Of a stretch of 64,000 nucleotides of DNA, positions 26,821-34,839 are shown piece after piece. This DNA comes from Deltaproteobacteria bacterium (GTDB lineage: Bacteria; Myxococcota_A; UBA9042; DTJE01): the NCBI GenBank assembly GCA_029547805.1, contig JAKPOP010000010.1, positions 824,894-888,893 on the forward strand, read 5' to 3'. The notes below the pieces were generated by a model, which ran no database searches, was not told the DNA's origin, and was given only the letters and a program-made list of their open reading frames with translations. The position numbers and the translations under genes were made by a program. Each line of letters opens with the position of its first letter. The first letter of the stretch is position 1.

Positions 26821-28179
26821 ATGCCCGATCGCCGCCGCCTCAACGTCGTGATCGCCGGCCCCGGGGAGACCGGGGAGTACCTCGCCAGGCGCCTCGTCGA
26901 CGAGGACCATGACGTGACGATGCTGGACGTCTCCTCGGAACGACTGGCGGATCTGGAGGCCCGCCTGGAGGTCCGGACCTGTCTGGGCCATGGGGGATCC
27001 ACCGAGGCCCTCCGGAGGGCCGGGGTGACCGCCGCGGATGTCTTCGTCGCGACCAGCAATCGCGACGACGTGAACCTCGTGTCGGCCCTGAAGGCCCGGC
27101 AACTGGGGGCCCGGTGGACGGCCGCCCTGGTGGAGGACGTCGAGGTCTTCGACGAACCGACGGGGTTCTACCCCGACTTCCTGGGCATCGACCGGGTGAT
27201 GAACACGCGCTTCCTGATTGCCCGGGAGATCGCGAAGTTGATCCGGACCCGGGGGATCCTGGCCATCGACGACATCGCCGAAAACCATGCCGAGGTGGTC
27301 CAGTTCCAGGTCGCGGGAGAGACCGGGTGGACCGGCCGTCCGCTGTCCGAGCGGCTCTTCCCGGAGGAGTGCCTGCTGGTCGCCCTCCGGCGCCAGGGGG
27401 AACTGCGAATCCCCCAGGGACCGGACGCGGTGCTGCCCGGGGACGAGGTCCTCGCGGTCGGGACCCCAGAGGCCCTCGCGGTGCTGGAGGAGCGCCTGGG
27501 GCATCCGGTCCGATCCCGCCCCCGATGCCTCGTGATGGGCGGCGGCACGGTGGGGCTCGTCCTCTGCCGCCACCTGGAGCAGGTCGCCGAGTCCCTGGTG
27601 CTGATTGAACGGGAGCCGGAACGCTGCCAGGTCCTGGCCCGGGAACTGCCGCGAACCACGGTGCTGCTCGGGGATGGGACCGACATCGAACTGCTCCGGG
27701 AGGAGGCCGTCGGATCCCTGGACGTCTTCGCCGCCGTCTCCGGAGAGGACGAACGGAACATCATCGCGGCCCGGCTGGCCCGGGAGATGGGTGCCCGCCG
27801 GGCCATCGCCCTGGTCTCCCGCCCGGCCTACGTCGAGGTCTGCCAGCACCTGGGACTGGAGGTCGCCGTGAGCCCCCGGGTGCTGGTCGCCCGGGAGGTG
27901 CTCCGGATGGTCGTCACCTCGGGACTCGTGGAGACGAGCCCGGTGATGGGCGGCGCTGCGGAACTGATGGAGGCCGTCGTCTCGGACCGTTCCCGGGTGG
28001 CGAGGCGAACCCTCCGGGAGGCGAACCTCCCGCGGGGAGTCGTGGTGGCCGGCCTCGTCGATTCCTCCCACCGCTTTCGGATCCCCCACGGCGACTCGGT
28101 ACTGGAGCCGGGCTTCCGGGCCATCCTGTTCGGGCGTCCCACGGTCCGCACCCAGATCCAGGTCCTCTTCCGGGGATAG
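26821..28179 (+). CDS. trkA: Trk system potassium uptake protein TrkA
   Basis: A 452-residue cytoplasmic regulatory subunit of the Trk potassium channel, with two tandem RCK domains (each RCK-N plus RCK-C). The first nucleotide-binding motif is VVIAGPGETGEYLARRL, the second CLVMGGGTVGLVLCRHL; the second has a GGGTVG version. Acidic residues at the ends of the second strands (MLDVSS, LIEREP) fit NAD(H)/ATP binding. ATG 26821 follows AGGA; longer in-frame starts read through the hairpin leader. trkH begins three bases after the stop, so the pair is cotranscribed and the two proteins act as one K+ uptake complex. Confidence 0.96.
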   Translation: MPDRRRLNVVIAGPGETGEYLARRLVDEDHDVTMLDVSSERLADLEARLEVRTCLGHGGSTEALRRAGVTAADVFVATSNRDDVNLVSALKARQLGARWTAALVEDVEVFDEPTGFYPDFLGIDRVMNTRFLIAREIAKLIRTRGILAIDDIAENHAEVVQFQVAGETGWTGRPLSERLFPEECLLVALRRQGELRIPQGPDAVLPGDEVLAVGTPEALAVLEERLGHPVRSRPRCLVMGGGTVGLVLCRHLEQVAESLVLIEREPERCQVLARELPRTTVLLGDGTDIELLREEAVGSLDVFAAVSGEDERNIIAARLAREMGARRAIALVSRPAYVEVCQHLGLEVAVSPRVLVAREVLRMVVTSGLVETSPVMGGAAELMEAVVSDRSRVARRTLREANLPRGVVVAGLVDSSHRFRIPHGDSVLEPGFRAILFGRPTVRTQIQVLFRG

Positions 28180-28182
28180 ACG

Positions 28183-29628
28183 ATGCAGGGCCGGGCAATC
28201 CTCCGGAGCCTCGGGTCCCTCTGGGTGGTCATCGCCATCGCTCAGGGGACCTCCCTGGTCCCCGCCCTGTGGTTCCGAGAGTGGACGCTGGTGGTCCCGC
28301 TGCTGGCCTCGACGGCCCTCTCGGCGGCCTGCGGCCTGGGTACCCGGTTCCTGGGGCCCCTCGACCCCCGCACCCTGGGACGGCGGGAGGCCTTCGCCGT
28401 CGTGGCGCTGGGCTGGGTCAGCGTCAGCCTGCTGGGGGCCGTCCCCTACGTGCTGAGCGGGGCACTGCCCAGCCCGGTGGACGCGTTCTTCGAGTCGGTG
28501 TCGGGGTTCACGACCACCGGGTCCAGCGTGGTGGCCGAGCCCGAGTCCCTTCCCCGAGCGCTGCTCTATTGGCGGGCCCTGACCCAGTGGCTCGGGGGCA
28601 TGGGAATCATCGTGCTCTTCCTGGCGGTGTTCACCCAGTTGGGCATCGGGGCTCGCTTCCTGTTCCACTCGGAGGTCCCGGGGCCCCTGAAGGAGACCCT
28701 GACGCCCCACGTCCGGGACACCTCGGCGGCCCTGTGGCGCATCTACGGTGCCATGACCCTGGCCCAGACGGTGCTCCTGTGGGTCTCGGGAATGGACCTC
28801 TTCGACGCCCTGCTCCATGCCTTCACGACCCTCTCGACGGGGGGGTTCTCCACCCGGGCGGCCAGCCTGGCCCACTGGAACGGCACCGCCGCCCCGCTGA
28901 TCACGCTGGTCTTCATGGTGCTGGCGGGGCTCAACTTCTCCCTCTACCAGCACCTGACCCACGGCCATGCACGACCGCTGATCCGGGACCGAGAGACCCG
29001 GCTCTACCTGGCGCTGCTGGCCATCGCGACCCTGCTGGTGGCCATCGACATCCGGTCCCTGTGTTCGGGGGTTGGAGAGGCCCTGTTCCAGGCGGCGTTC
29101 CAGGTCGCCTCCCTGATGACGACCACCGGTTTCGTGACCGACGACTTCGACCGGTATCCGGACTTCTCGCGGATCCTGCTCGTGGTGCTGATGATGGTGG
29201 GAGCCAGCGCCGGGTCCACGGCCGGGGGCATCAAGGTGGTGCGGCTGCTGCTGCTGGCCCGCCTGGCCCACCGGTCCCTCTATCGGCTGGTCCGGCCCCA
29301 GGTGGTGATGCCGATCCGGATCGGCGACCGGGTCGTGCCGGAGACCGCAGTGATGGAGGTGTCGGGGTTCTTCGTGATCTACCTGACGGTCTTCGCCGTG
29401 GCGGCCCTCTACGTGGCCGGGCGGGGAATCGACGCCGCAACGGCCCTCTCGAGCGTCGCCGCGACGCTCGGCAACATCGGCCCGGGCCTGGCCCAGGTGG
29501 GGGCAATCCGACATTACGGAGACCTCCCGGCGGACGTGAAGACCCTGCTCTCGCTGCTGATGCTGCTGGGCCGACTGGAACTGATGACCCCGCTCGCCCT
29601 GCTGCTCCCGGTGACCTGGCGGCGCTGA
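28183..29628 (+). CDS. trkH: Trk system potassium uptake protein TrkH
   Basis: A 481-residue polytopic inner-membrane channel subunit of the superfamily of K+ transporters. Four pseudo-repeats each give a selectivity-filter turn: SGFTTTGSSV, LSTGGFSTRAAS, TTTGFVTDDF, and TLGNIGPGLAQVG, with the characteristic glycines. The ending GRLELMTPLALLLPVTWRR matches TrkH C-termini. The length is normal. It follows trkA by three bases. A stem (AACCGC 29638-29643 with GCGGTT 29657-29662) and a T-run follow the stop and may end the transcript. Confidence 0.97.
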   Translation: MQGRAILRSLGSLWVVIAIAQGTSLVPALWFREWTLVVPLLASTALSAACGLGTRFLGPLDPRTLGRREAFAVVALGWVSVSLLGAVPYVLSGALPSPVDAFFESVSGFTTTGSSVVAEPESLPRALLYWRALTQWLGGMGIIVLFLAVFTQLGIGARFLFHSEVPGPLKETLTPHVRDTSAALWRIYGAMTLAQTVLLWVSGMDLFDALLHAFTTLSTGGFSTRAASLAHWNGTAAPLITLVFMVLAGLNFSLYQHLTHGHARPLIRDRETRLYLALLAIATLLVAIDIRSLCSGVGEALFQAAFQVASLMTTTGFVTDDFDRYPDFSRILLVVLMMVGASAGSTAGGIKVVRLLLLARLAHRSLYRLVRPQVVMPIRIGDRVVPETAVMEVSGFFVIYLTVFAVAALYVAGRGIDAATALSSVAATLGNIGPGLAQVGAIRHYGDLPADVKTLLSLLMLLGRLELMTPLALLLPVTWRR

Positions 29629-29635
29629 TCCCCCG

Positions 29636-29666
29636 GGAACCGCCCCGGGCCAGTTCGCGGTTTTTC
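29636..29666 (+). terminator. Possible intrinsic terminator after trkH
   Basis: AACCGC (29638-29643) pairs with GCGGTT (29657-29662) around a GC-rich 13-base loop, followed by TTTC. The T-run (29661-29665) is one of the few in the window. The stem is short, so this is a moderate call. Confidence 0.4.
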
Positions 29667-29669
29667 TGG

Positions 29670-29697
29670 GATACTGGAAGGGTCTCTCCCTGAGAGA
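29670..29697 (+). promoter_or_regulatory. Extended -10 and 5' hairpin of the PNGase-like gene
   Basis: GATACT (29670-29675), preceded by TGG, looks like an extended -10 promoter; transcription would start near 29682. The new RNA would begin with the stem TCTCTC (29683-29688)/GAGAGA (29692-29697), loop CCT. The 3' arm is the purine-rich segment nearest to ATG 29704, so the hairpin may mask the ribosome-binding site. Confidence 0.4.
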
Positions 29698-29703
29698 GCC
29701 ACG

Positions 29704-31560
29704 ATGCGTTCCCCCTTCTCCTCGGGCTCCGTCCGCCGGCCGTCCCGGTCCTGCCGGTGGTGGGTCCTCCTGCTGGTGGCCACCGGGTCCTGCCGAAATC
29801 CCGTCACCCCTCTGTCCGACGGCCCGCCGGGACAGGCCGACACCGGGCCGGACCCCGCCCCCGAGGTCCGGGAGGACCCCGGGAAGGCCCGGGAGGACCT
29901 CCCCCGGGAGGCCACCGGGACCGTCGAGGAGGCCTCCGACGCCCTCCCGGCCGACCCCGGGGAAGCCCCCGACACCCCGGAGGTCCCGGTCGCCACGGAC
30001 CCCGGCGGGGCCCCGGACCCGGGCAATCCGGCCCCCTGCCCCGACGGGACCCCTCGGATGGCCTTCCAGCCGGCGGAGGATCGGCCCCAGTGGTTCGCCA
30101 CGGCCGCCGACCTGGTGATCCCGACCACCACGGGTCCGAGGCGCCTGGCCGACCTCTGGACCGGGTGCGGGAGCCTGCTGTTCGTCCCCGACAGGCCACG
30201 TCAGAACACTGGCTGGCCCGACACCCTGTTCCAGTACGACGTGAACCTGCTGCTTCATCGCCTCCCCTCGTCGGCCCAGGTCCTGCTGCTGTCGATCCAG
30301 GACGACGCCGAGGCCCGCCGGCAGACCCTCGACCGGCTCCAGGGGGCCATCGACGCCTACCTGGAGGGCCTTCAGGGCCCGGAGGCCGAGGACCTGCGCG
30401 GGAGGATTCACCTGGTCACCGAGGCGGGAGGCGACCTGCCCGGCTGGCTCGGGGCCCTGATCCGGTCCCCGGGGTGGGGCGTGGCCGTCGATCGTTTCCA
30501 ACGCATCCGCTTCCTCGGGTCCTTCGCCGACCCCTCCCGCTACGACCCCTCCCGTCAGTGGTTCGGGCCGAACCTCGCCATGGTGGCCAACGAGGCCCGC
30601 TACTACGACTTCGAGGCCCGCCGGGAGGCGGACCTCCAGGGGCGTCCCGCCCGGGTGATCCCGGTCTTCCAGGGGCAGGTCCTGGCGGACCCCCAGTGGG
30701 CCGGCGTCCAGGGCATCGCGGAGGTCGCGCTCCCCGACGCCTTGACGATGGCGGCGATGGACACGCTGGAAGCGGACCTGACGCTCGACTGCGACGGGAA
30801 CGGCGAGTACGGGACCTGTCCCCCCTGGGACTACCTGGTCCACCTGCGCCTCTGCGACCGGGAGGACCCGGACCGATGCGAAATGGAGATCGGGCGCTGG
30901 GTGACCACCTACCACCGATGGGGACGCTGGGTCCATGACCTCTCGCCGCTGATTCCCCTGATCCGGGACGGCGGTACCCGGCGACTGGCGTTCTATACCC
31001 AGCAGCCGTACCGGGTGACCCTGTCCCTCCGGATCCGGGACTCGGGAAAGGCCACCCGGCCCGTGGAGGCCCGCTTCCTGTTCGAGGGCGGTCCCTTCGA
31101 CCCGTCCTACAACGACCGGCACCCGCCCCGGGTCGAGGCCATCCCGCCCGAGGCGGCCCGGGTGCTGCTGGCCTTCGCGGTCACCGGACATGGCGGCGTC
31201 GAACCGGGGAACTGCGCCGAGTTCTGCCGGACGGAACACCACTTCACGGTCAACGGCCACGACCACGAGGTGTCGTTCCCCGAGGCGGGCAGCTCGTTCG
31301 GCTGCATGGACGAGGTGGACCAGGGCACGGTCCCGAACCAGTACGGCACCTGGTGGCATGGCCGGAACGGCTGGTGCCCCGGGCGCGAGGTGCCCTTGCG
31401 GACGCTGGACGTCACCGCCGACGTGACCCCCGGGACCGACGCGGTCTTCGAGTACCGCAGCCTTTACCAGGGCCAGCCGTACCCGGGGACCGGGGCCGCC
31501 CTGGTGCTGTCTTCGTGGCTGGTCGTCGAGGTTCCCCGGCAGGGCCCGCCGGGGTCCTGA
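29704..31560 (+). CDS. Lipoprotein with PNGase F-like (peptide:N-glycosidase) domain
   Basis: A 618-residue lipoprotein. An N-terminal basic/hydrophobic signal ends at ATGSC, followed by roughly 80 residues of acidic Pro/Glu/Asp linker. A middle domain of about 190 residues (LVIPTTTGPRRLADLWTG onward) is not recognised. The C-terminal half resembles the two jelly-roll domains of PNGase F: the first has CDGNGEYGTCPPWDYL, where the Asp of WD matches a known active-site acid; the second has VTGHGG, CAEFC, H-FTVNG, FGCMDEV, NQYGTW and GWCPGREV. PNGase F removes N-glycans from glycoproteins by cleaving the Asn-GlcNAc amide. Surface deglycosylation of host or prey proteins is inference. Confidence 0.8.
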   Translation: MRSPFSSGSVRRPSRSCRWWVLLLVATGSCRNPVTPLSDGPPGQADTGPDPAPEVREDPGKAREDLPREATGTVEEASDALPADPGEAPDTPEVPVATDPGGAPDPGNPAPCPDGTPRMAFQPAEDRPQWFATAADLVIPTTTGPRRLADLWTGCGSLLFVPDRPRQNTGWPDTLFQYDVNLLLHRLPSSAQVLLLSIQDDAEARRQTLDRLQGAIDAYLEGLQGPEAEDLRGRIHLVTEAGGDLPGWLGALIRSPGWGVAVDRFQRIRFLGSFADPSRYDPSRQWFGPNLAMVANEARYYDFEARREADLQGRPARVIPVFQGQVLADPQWAGVQGIAEVALPDALTMAAMDTLEADLTLDCDGNGEYGTCPPWDYLVHLRLCDREDPDRCEMEIGRWVTTYHRWGRWVHDLSPLIPLIRDGGTRRLAFYTQQPYRVTLSLRIRDSGKATRPVEARFLFEGGPFDPSYNDRHPPRVEAIPPEAARVLLAFAVTGHGGVEPGNCAEFCRTEHHFTVNGHDHEVSFPEAGSSFGCMDEVDQGTVPNQYGTWWHGRNGWCPGREVPLRTLDVTADVTPGTDAVFEYRSLYQGQPYPGTGAALVLSSWLVVEVPRQGPPGS

Positions 31561-31657
31561 CCGTCCCCGGGGCCGGTCCGGCGGCCCGCGCCCCCCTTGG
31601 CAGGACCTCGGGAAACGTGGTTCCATCGCGCAGGCGCCCAGGGACGGGAGGATCGGC

Positions 31658-32245
31658 ATGTGGGAGGCCTACCGGACAGCAGCGATGGATCACCCCTTCT
31701 GGATGGCGGCCCTGCAGTTCGCGGTGCTGGGGACGCTGGGGGAGGTCCTCTCGGCCCGGATCCGCCAGGGGGCCTTCGGTCCCGGGATCCGACCCACCCG
31801 CCTGGGCCTCAAGGCCCTGGGCTGGGCCCTGCTGGGGATCTACATCAAGGGGATGTTCCTGGTGGCCGGGGCGGGAGTCCGGGAACTGGCGGCCCACGGA
31901 GTCCTTCCGGCCTTCGTGGCGGAGGAGGCCCTGGGCCCCGGCCCGCTCCTGGTCCAGGCCCTCAGCGCCTCGGTGCTCATGAACGTGATGCTGGGACCCT
32001 CGATGGTGCTGCTGCACCGCCTCTGGGACAACGGGCTGGACCGGATGCTGGGGCTGGTCCCGGCAGGATGGAAGGGCATCGACCAGGCCCTCTGGACGCT
32101 GGTGTGGCTCTGGATCCCGCTGCACACCTTCACCTTTACCCAGCCCCGGGAGGTCCGGGTGGGGATCGCGGCGGTGCTTTCGCTGCTGCTGGGGGTCGTG
32201 ATGGGATGGACCGGTCGGCGCCGCCCCGATGCCGCAGGAGGGTAG
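31658..32245 (+). CDS. Membrane protein, possibly Mpv17/PMP22-like
   Basis: A 195-residue integral membrane protein with about four predicted helices (FWMAALQFAVLGTLGEVL; GLKALGWALLGIYIKGMF; a segment near LSASVLMNVML; IAAVLSLLLGVVMGW). ATG 31658 follows GGGAGGA. The C-terminal pattern W-IPLHTFTFTQPREVRV resembles the conserved W-P--NF--VP---RV ending of the Mpv17/PMP22 family, whose bacterial members have no settled function; this match is by eye only. The next gene starts four bases after the stop from a TTG, so the pair is an operon. Confidence 0.6.
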   Translation: MWEAYRTAAMDHPFWMAALQFAVLGTLGEVLSARIRQGAFGPGIRPTRLGLKALGWALLGIYIKGMFLVAGAGVRELAAHGVLPAFVAEEALGPGPLLVQALSASVLMNVMLGPSMVLLHRLWDNGLDRMLGLVPAGWKGIDQALWTLVWLWIPLHTFTFTQPREVRVGIAAVLSLLLGVVMGWTGRRRPDAAGG

Positions 32246-32249
32246 GACG

Positions 32250-33932
32250 TTGGATGCCGGGACCCGTCGGATGCTGGCGGTCACCGGGTCGGCGGCACTG
32301 GCGATGCTGGCCCTGGGCCTGCTGTCGATGCCGGACCACCTGGCCGGCTGGGACCCCATCCAGTTTGCCCTGGGCATCGAGCGATTCGACCTGACGATGC
32401 ACCGGCCCCATCCCCCAGGCTACCTGGGACATCTGGGGCTGGGAGGCCTGCTGACGGGGCTGGGGCTGACCCCGGACCGGGCCATCCTCTGGGCCAGCCT
32501 GCTGGAGTCCGTCGGGGCCGTGCTGGTCCTGGGGCTGTTGGGCCGGCGCCTCGGAGGTCCCGGGGTGGGCATGGCCGCCTCCTGGCTCCTGGCCACCCAC
32601 CCCCTCCTGCTGCAGCAGGCCGTCTCGGGGGAGGTCTATCCCGCCGAGGCCCTGCTGGCAACCGGCCTGGTGCTGGCGGGGGTCTCTCTGGACCGGACCT
32701 CGAGACGGCTCCAGGTCGCGGCCTTCTGCCTGCTGCTGGGTCTTACGGGCGGGGTCCGTCAGAGCCTTCCCCTCTTCCTGGCCCCCTTCGCCCTGTGGCG
32801 CCTGTGGACCGCCCGGGGGTCCACCGGGCGAGAGGCGGCCCTCCGCCTTGGCATCGCCCTGGGGTCCGGGGCCTTGGGGATCGCCCTGTGGCTGGTGCCC
32901 CTGGCAGCCCTGTCGGGGGGGATCGGGTCCCTCTCCCGGGCCTTCGGGCGCCAGTTCTTTGAGGTCTTTGGCCGGGCCTACTCACCGCTGCTGGGAGCAT
33001 CATCCGGGGCCTTTCACGCGAACCTCCAGGGCCTCTGGCGCTTCCTGGTCCAGGTCCTGTCCCTGGGAGGCGCCCTGGGGCTCCTGCTGGTCCCGCTGGC
33101 CTTCGTCCGCCGCCAGCCCATGTCGGAGTCCTCGGCGTTCCGGACCACGGCGCTGGCCTGGGCGCTGCCGCCGCTGCTCTGGTTTTCCCTGTTGTTCATC
33201 TACAAGGCAGGCCACGCGCTGCTTCTCGCTCCCCTGGCGATGCTGCTGGCGGCCCGAGTCCTCCAGGGGACGCGACCCTCCCGGGCCCCGATGCGGGACT
33301 GGTGGGTGCCAGGACTCACGGCCCTCGTGGCGGTGGGCCAAGTCGGGTGGTTCCTGGCCCCGCCGGCGGCCTGGACCCGGGTCACGGGCGACGCGGGGCT
33401 GCCGGGCATCTGGTACGGCGACCGGGAGACCGAGGCCTTCACGGGTCTGGTCCGGGACCTGGGGAAGGGAGACCCGGAGGGAGTCCTGGTGGTGACTCGG
33501 GACGGCCGATTCTCCTTCCGCCGGGCGATGTGGCACCTGCCCGAGACCCCGGTCCAGTGGTGGATGGACCGGGACAGCACGGGGGTCCCGATGCCGGGGG
33601 TCCAGGTCTGCGAGGCCCGCCACCACGAGGTCCGGTGCGTCCCGGGCCCGGGCTTCTGGCAGGACGGCCCATTGCCGCAGCGGATGGAGATTCCCCTGGC
33701 GGAAGGCGCCCATGACGTGGTCTGGTTCGTGGACCCCCTGGGGCCCATGGCCCGGGTGCTCGACGGCCTGCCCGGCACCGCCCGGGAACGGGTCCCCGGA
33801 ACTCCCTTCGAGTGCTGGCGGACCCGCCTGTCCCCGGGCCCCCTGGCGCTGGACGCGGGCCCCTATCGCCTGGTCCGGGATCTCGGGACCCCTGACGGTG
33901 GGACCCCCATCGGCCCTCCAGGAGGTCCGTGA
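32250..33932 (+). CDS. GT-C type polytopic membrane glycosyltransferase-like protein (DUF2723-like)
   Basis: About 560 residues with 9-11 membrane helices. The TTG at 32250 is preferred because AGGAGGG (32236-32242) sits seven bases upstream; the ATG at 32229 would start inside the previous gene and lacks this site. The first periplasmic loop has WDPIQFALGIERFDL then HRPHPPGYLGHLG, matching the acidic-residue and H-PPGY pattern of polyprenyl-phosphate-dependent GT-C enzymes such as DUF2723 proteins. The C-terminal 200 residues form a soluble domain. Such enzymes move sugars from lipid carriers to proteins or glycans in the periplasm; donor and acceptor are unknown. An Mpv17-like protein precedes it and an SDR follows. 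Confidence 0.75.
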   Translation: MDAGTRRMLAVTGSAALAMLALGLLSMPDHLAGWDPIQFALGIERFDLTMHRPHPPGYLGHLGLGGLLTGLGLTPDRAILWASLLESVGAVLVLGLLGRRLGGPGVGMAASWLLATHPLLLQQAVSGEVYPAEALLATGLVLAGVSLDRTSRRLQVAAFCLLLGLTGGVRQSLPLFLAPFALWRLWTARGSTGREAALRLGIALGSGALGIALWLVPLAALSGGIGSLSRAFGRQFFEVFGRAYSPLLGASSGAFHANLQGLWRFLVQVLSLGGALGLLLVPLAFVRRQPMSESSAFRTTALAWALPPLLWFSLLFIYKAGHALLLAPLAMLLAARVLQGTRPSRAPMRDWWVPGLTALVAVGQVGWFLAPPAAWTRVTGDAGLPGIWYGDRETEAFTGLVRDLGKGDPEGVLVVTRDGRFSFRRAMWHLPETPVQWWMDRDSTGVPMPGVQVCEARHHEVRCVPGPGFWQDGPLPQRMEIPLAEGAHDVVWFVDPLGPMARVLDGLPGTARERVPGTPFECWRTRLSPGPLALDAGPYRLVRDLGTPDGGTPIGPPGGP

Positions 33933-33938
33933 TAGGAT
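33930..33938 (+). promoter_or_regulatory. Possible extended -10 promoter before the SDR gene
   Basis: TGA-TAGGAT (33930-33938) is an extended -10-like element about 50 bp upstream of ATG 33990. No -35 is evident, so the gene may also be read from the upstream operon. Confidence 0.3.
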
Positions 33939-33989
33939 GGGCGCCACGGGGAGGTCCCGGGTCGTCACATCCTGCCGAGGAGGCGTGTC

Positions 33990-34760
33990 ATGGACTGCAA
34001 GGACAAGGTGGCCGTGATCACCGGAGGGGCTTCGGGCATCGGGCTCGCGATGGCCAGGACGTTTGCCGGGAAGGGCGCGAAGGTCGTCATCGCCGACATC
34101 CAGCAGGGAGCCCTGGACGAGGCCGTGGCGGGGCTGCAGGCCCAGGGATTCCAGGCCCTGGGCGTGACCTGCGACGTGCGGTCCGAGGAGCAGGTCGCGG
34201 CACTGATGGACCGGGCGGTGGCGACCTTCGGGGGCCTGGACATCTGCGTGGCCAATGCGGGCATCCTCCGGGACGGCCTGCTGCTGAAGGTGGACAAGGA
34301 GACCCGCAAGGTCGTCAGCAAGATGCCCCTGGACCAGTGGCAGAGCGTGATCGACGTGAACCTGACGGGGGTCTTCCTGACGGGCCGGGAGGCGGCGGCA
34401 CGGATGGTGGACCTGGGGCGCGGCGGGGTCCTGATCCTGCTGAGTTCCATCAGCCGGGCAGGCAACTTCGGTCAAACCAACTACTCGGCGGCGAAGGCCG
34501 GCGTGGTGGCGATGACGGTCGCCTGGTCGAAGGAACTGGCCCGCTTTGGGATCCGGGTCAACGCCATCGCCCCGGGTTTCATCGAGACGCCGATGGTGAT
34601 GAAGGACATGAAGCCCGAGGCCCTGGAGCGCTTCAAGGCCACGATCCCGGTGGGCCGGCTGGGCCGCCCGGAGGAGATCGCCCAGGCGGCGGCCTTCCTG
34701 GTCGAGTGCGACCTCTGCACCGGGTCCACGGTGGACGTCACCGGAGGGATCCGCCTCTGA
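33990..34760 (+). CDS. Short-chain dehydrogenase/reductase, FabG-like
   Basis: A 256-residue classical SDR, cytoplasmic, NAD(P)H dependent. The Rossmann motif is TGGASGIG (11-18); NAG marks the central strand; the catalytic residues are Ser in [10 protein letters not shown] and Tyr-Lys in YSAAK. An ending like VDVTGGIRL is typical of 3-oxoacyl-ACP reductases and related dehydrogenases. An insertion after NAG ([21 protein letters not shown]) is longer than in standard FabG, so the substrate may differ. Asp follows the second strand (IADI), favouring NAD(H) over NADP(H). It lies between two GT-C type genes. ATG 33990 follows GAGGAGG. Confidence 0.93.
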   Translation: MDCKDKVAVITGGASGIGLAMARTFAGKGAKVVIADIQQGALDEAVAGLQAQGFQALGVTCDVRSEEQVAALMDRAVATFGGLDICVANAGILRDGLLLKVDKETRKVVSKMPLDQWQSVIDVNLTGVFLTGREAAARMVDLGRGGVLILLSSISRAGNFGQTNYSAAKAGVVAMTVAWSKELARFGIRVNAIAPGFIETPMVMKDMKPEALERFKATIPVGRLGRPEEIAQAAAFLVECDLCTGSTVDVTGGIRL

Positions 34761-34839
34761 CGCCTGGATTTCGGAAAAATCCTACGGGAACCATGGGTTG
34801 GTGTCGGTAAATCGGTGACGGTCCCCGGGGGAGGTGGCC

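Noticed and set aside
26554..31659. A 1701-codon minus-strand open frame across trkA, trkH and the PNGase-like gene
   Set aside because: Composition is Gln/Gly/His/Arg rich without domains; the opposite strand is clearly coding.
34766..34782. GGATTT/AAATCC stem after the SDR gene
   Set aside because: Six base pairs with no following T-run; too weak for a terminator call.
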